A stretch of 6,912 nt of DNA, taken from positions 1 to 6,912 of the forward strand of contig JBBJMF010000125.1 of the NCBI GenBank assembly GCA_037719575.1, in the 5' to 3' direction. Positions 5,584-6,912 of the stretch are shown here, piece after piece (position 1 is the first letter of the stretch; every line of letters starts with the position of its first letter). Source of the stretch: JAWWPG01 sp037719575. GTDB taxonomy: Bacteria > Actinomycetota > Actinomycetes > Propionibacteriales > Nocardioidaceae. Under the pieces are notes generated by a model, which saw nothing but the letters and a program-made list of their open reading frames with translations, did no database searches and had not been told where the DNA came from. Position numbers and translations under genes: made by a program.

Positions 5584-6735
5584 ATGCACACACCTGGCCG
5601 GACGGCGATCGTGGCGGCAATAACGGGTCTGGCGTGCGTCCTCGCTGCCTGCGGGGGTGACGACTCGCCCGACGCGGGCGGTGAGACTACGACGACGCGT
5701 TATTCGACGGAGGGGCCGGGACAGACAAGCCAGCCGCCCACGACCACGCCGACCACGGCACCCACAACCACGCAGGCGACCCCGGATCCTCCGAGCAGGC
5801 CGATCACGATCGCCTTCGCGGGAGACGTGCACTTCGAGTCATTCCTGGCGGCGACGCTGGCCCATCCACGCACCGCCATGGGCCCGATGGCGCGACTGCT
5901 GGCCAATGCAGACCTCTCCATCGTGAACCTCGAGACGGCGATCACGACCCGGGGCACTCCAGAACCGAAGGAGTTCAGGTTCCACGCGCCGCCGAGTGCC
6001 CTGGTCGCCCTGAAGGCTGCGGGCGTCGACGTGGCGACGATGGCCAACAACCACGGGCTCGACTACGGGCCGGTGAGCGTGCCGGACGCGCTGGTCGCGT
6101 CCGCGGCTGTGGACATGCCGGTGATCGGCATCGGCCGGGACGCCGCGCGGGCCTACGCGCCGTGGATCGTCACCAGCCACGGTCAGCGGGTCGCCTTCCT
6201 GGCGGCGACGGCGGTGATGGACCCGCCCCTCGTCGACTCCTGGTCGGCCACCGCGACGCAGCCCGGTCTCGCCACGGCGCTCGACGGTGACAACGCGCGG
6301 ATCGTGGCCGCCGTCAAGAAGGTCCGACCGCACGTCGACACCGTCGTCGTCGACCTGCACTACGGCAGCGACCTGCTGACCTGCCCCACGGAGATCCAGC
6401 GCAACCTCGCCGACGACCTGGTCGCGGCGGGAGCCGATGTCGTCGTGGGCCAGCACGCGCACGTCGTCCTCGGCGGCGGCTACCTCGGGTCGGCATACGT
6501 CGACTTCGGTCTGGGGAACTTCCAGTTCTACGTCTCGAACGACAGCCCGACATCGGAGACCGGAGTCCTCGTGCTCACCGTGGACGGCCGGACGGTCACG
6601 CACCCGCGCTGGGTACCGGGTCAGATCGTGAACGGTCTGCCGACCGCGTTGGCCGGTGGGGAGGCAGCGGCCGCACACGACCACTGGGCGTCGCTGCGCG
6701 CGTGCGGCGGCCTCACCGACCGGCCGACGAGATAG
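5584..6735 (+). CDS. CapA-family lipoprotein (PGA_cap, metallophosphoesterase-like fold)
   Basis: 383 residues. The N-terminus is a lipoprotein signal: TGLACVLAAC with lipobox LAAC and lipidated Cys23, so the protein should sit on the outer face of the membrane. A Thr/Pro/Ser-rich linker spans about 34-71. The catalytic-type domain runs from about 73: AFAGDVHF (77-84, Asp81, His83), IVNLETAI (113-120, Glu117), MANNHGLDYG (153-162, His157), LHYGSDL (258-264; many relatives have HWG at this point), GQHAHVV (289-295, His291, His293) and FGLGNFQFY (308-316). These match the CapA domain named after poly-gamma-glutamate capsule synthesis, but no capB or capC is near, so a role in capsule is unproven and it may be a surface phosphoesterase-like protein. 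Start: ATG 5584 gives a textbook lipoprotein; the frame stays open upstream to 5284 only as antisense of the neighbouring gene. A response regulator follows closely. Confidence 0.9.
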   Translation: MHTPGRTAIVAAITGLACVLAACGGDDSPDAGGETTTTRYSTEGPGQTSQPPTTTPTTAPTTTQATPDPPSRPITIAFAGDVHFESFLAATLAHPRTAMGPMARLLANADLSIVNLETAITTRGTPEPKEFRFHAPPSALVALKAAGVDVATMANNHGLDYGPVSVPDALVASAAVDMPVIGIGRDAARAYAPWIVTSHGQRVAFLAATAVMDPPLVDSWSATATQPGLATALDGDNARIVAAVKKVRPHVDTVVVDLHYGSDLLTCPTEIQRNLADDLVAAGADVVVGQHAHVVLGGGYLGSAYVDFGLGNFQFYVSNDSPTSETGVLVLTVDGRTVTHPRWVPGQIVNGLPTALAGGEAAAAHDHWASLRACGGLTDRPTR

Positions 6736-6912
6736 CCGGACACCTGACAACGCCAGGCGAGTCCATCCGGATCTACCTGCTGGACGACCATGACATCGTC
6801 CGGCGGGGCCTACGCGACCTGTTCGAGGCCGAGGACGACCTCGAGATCGTCGGGGAGTCCGGGTCAGCCCTCGAGGCGCAGCGCCGGATCCCGGCGTTGA
6901 AACCCCACGTCG
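6702..6912 (+). CDS. Response regulator, DevR/DosR-like NarL/LuxR family (5' part, cut by window end)
   Basis: The receiver-domain start IRIYLLDDHDIVRRGLRDLF is encoded from 6768, followed by EAEDDLEIVGESGSALEAQR and IPALKPHV before the window ends. The acidic pair of the phosphorylation pocket (LLDDH) and the VRRGL helix match actinobacterial NarL-type regulators, and the run closely resembles mycobacterial DevR/DosR as I remember it. The phospho-acceptor Asp and the HTH output domain would lie beyond the window. The start is unclear: the only standard in-frame start near is GTG 6702, which overlaps capA by 34 nt and adds about 20 unusual residues. CTG 6744 would give an N-terminus (TTPGESIR after the start) typical of the family. 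No nearby ATG exists in frame. Its close position after capA suggests co-transcription, with a sensor kinase perhaps further downstream. Confidence 0.82.
   Translation, partial: MRRPHRPADEIAGHLTTPGESIRIYLLDDHDIVRRGLRDLFEAEDDLEIVGESGSALEAQRRIPALKPHV

Noticed and set aside
5839..6750. 303-codon minus-strand frame opposite capA
   Set aside because: Arg/Val/Asp-rich translation with no motif, opposite a clear CapA domain.

Overview
The window is high-GC DNA with strongly GC-biased third codon positions. The gene types (fused folate-synthesis enzyme, FMN-binding glutamate-synthase-like protein, DevR/DosR-type response regulator, mycobacterial-type LexA box) point to an actinobacterium, plausibly Nocardioidaceae-like. 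That placement is inference from gene style, not from a marker gene. I see no rRNA, tRNA, CRISPR, insertion sequence or phage gene; it looks like ordinary chromosome with a few unusual points.

Layout. On the minus strand, a HIT-family nucleotide-binding protein (3233 to 2808) is followed 36 bp later by a 920-residue protein (2771 to 9). That protein fuses PabB, PabC and PabA, the enzymes that turn chorismate plus glutamine into p-aminobenzoate for folate, in the unusual order B-C-A. A 256-bp intergenic region (3234-3489) separates this pair from a small plus-strand gene of unknown function (3490-3909). Upstream of that gene lies a perfect 16-bp palindrome matching the LexA/SOS operator of Actinobacteria, so the gene is probably DNA-damage inducible. 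It meets, tail to tail, a minus-strand FMN and 3Fe-4S glutamate-synthase-like protein (about 5522 to 3912); their stop codons share the palindrome TGAGCTCA. Divergent from that gene, a CapA-family lipoprotein (5584-6735) runs rightward. It is followed by the 5' end of a LuxR-type response regulator resembling DevR/DosR, cut by the window edge.

Regulation. Four of the five complete genes have a TANNNT hexamer 5-7 nt before the start codon and no convincing Shine-Dalgarno sequence, the geometry of leaderless actinobacterial transcripts. The most useful lead is the SOS-box-controlled orphan gene; the second is the three-enzyme pABA fusion.
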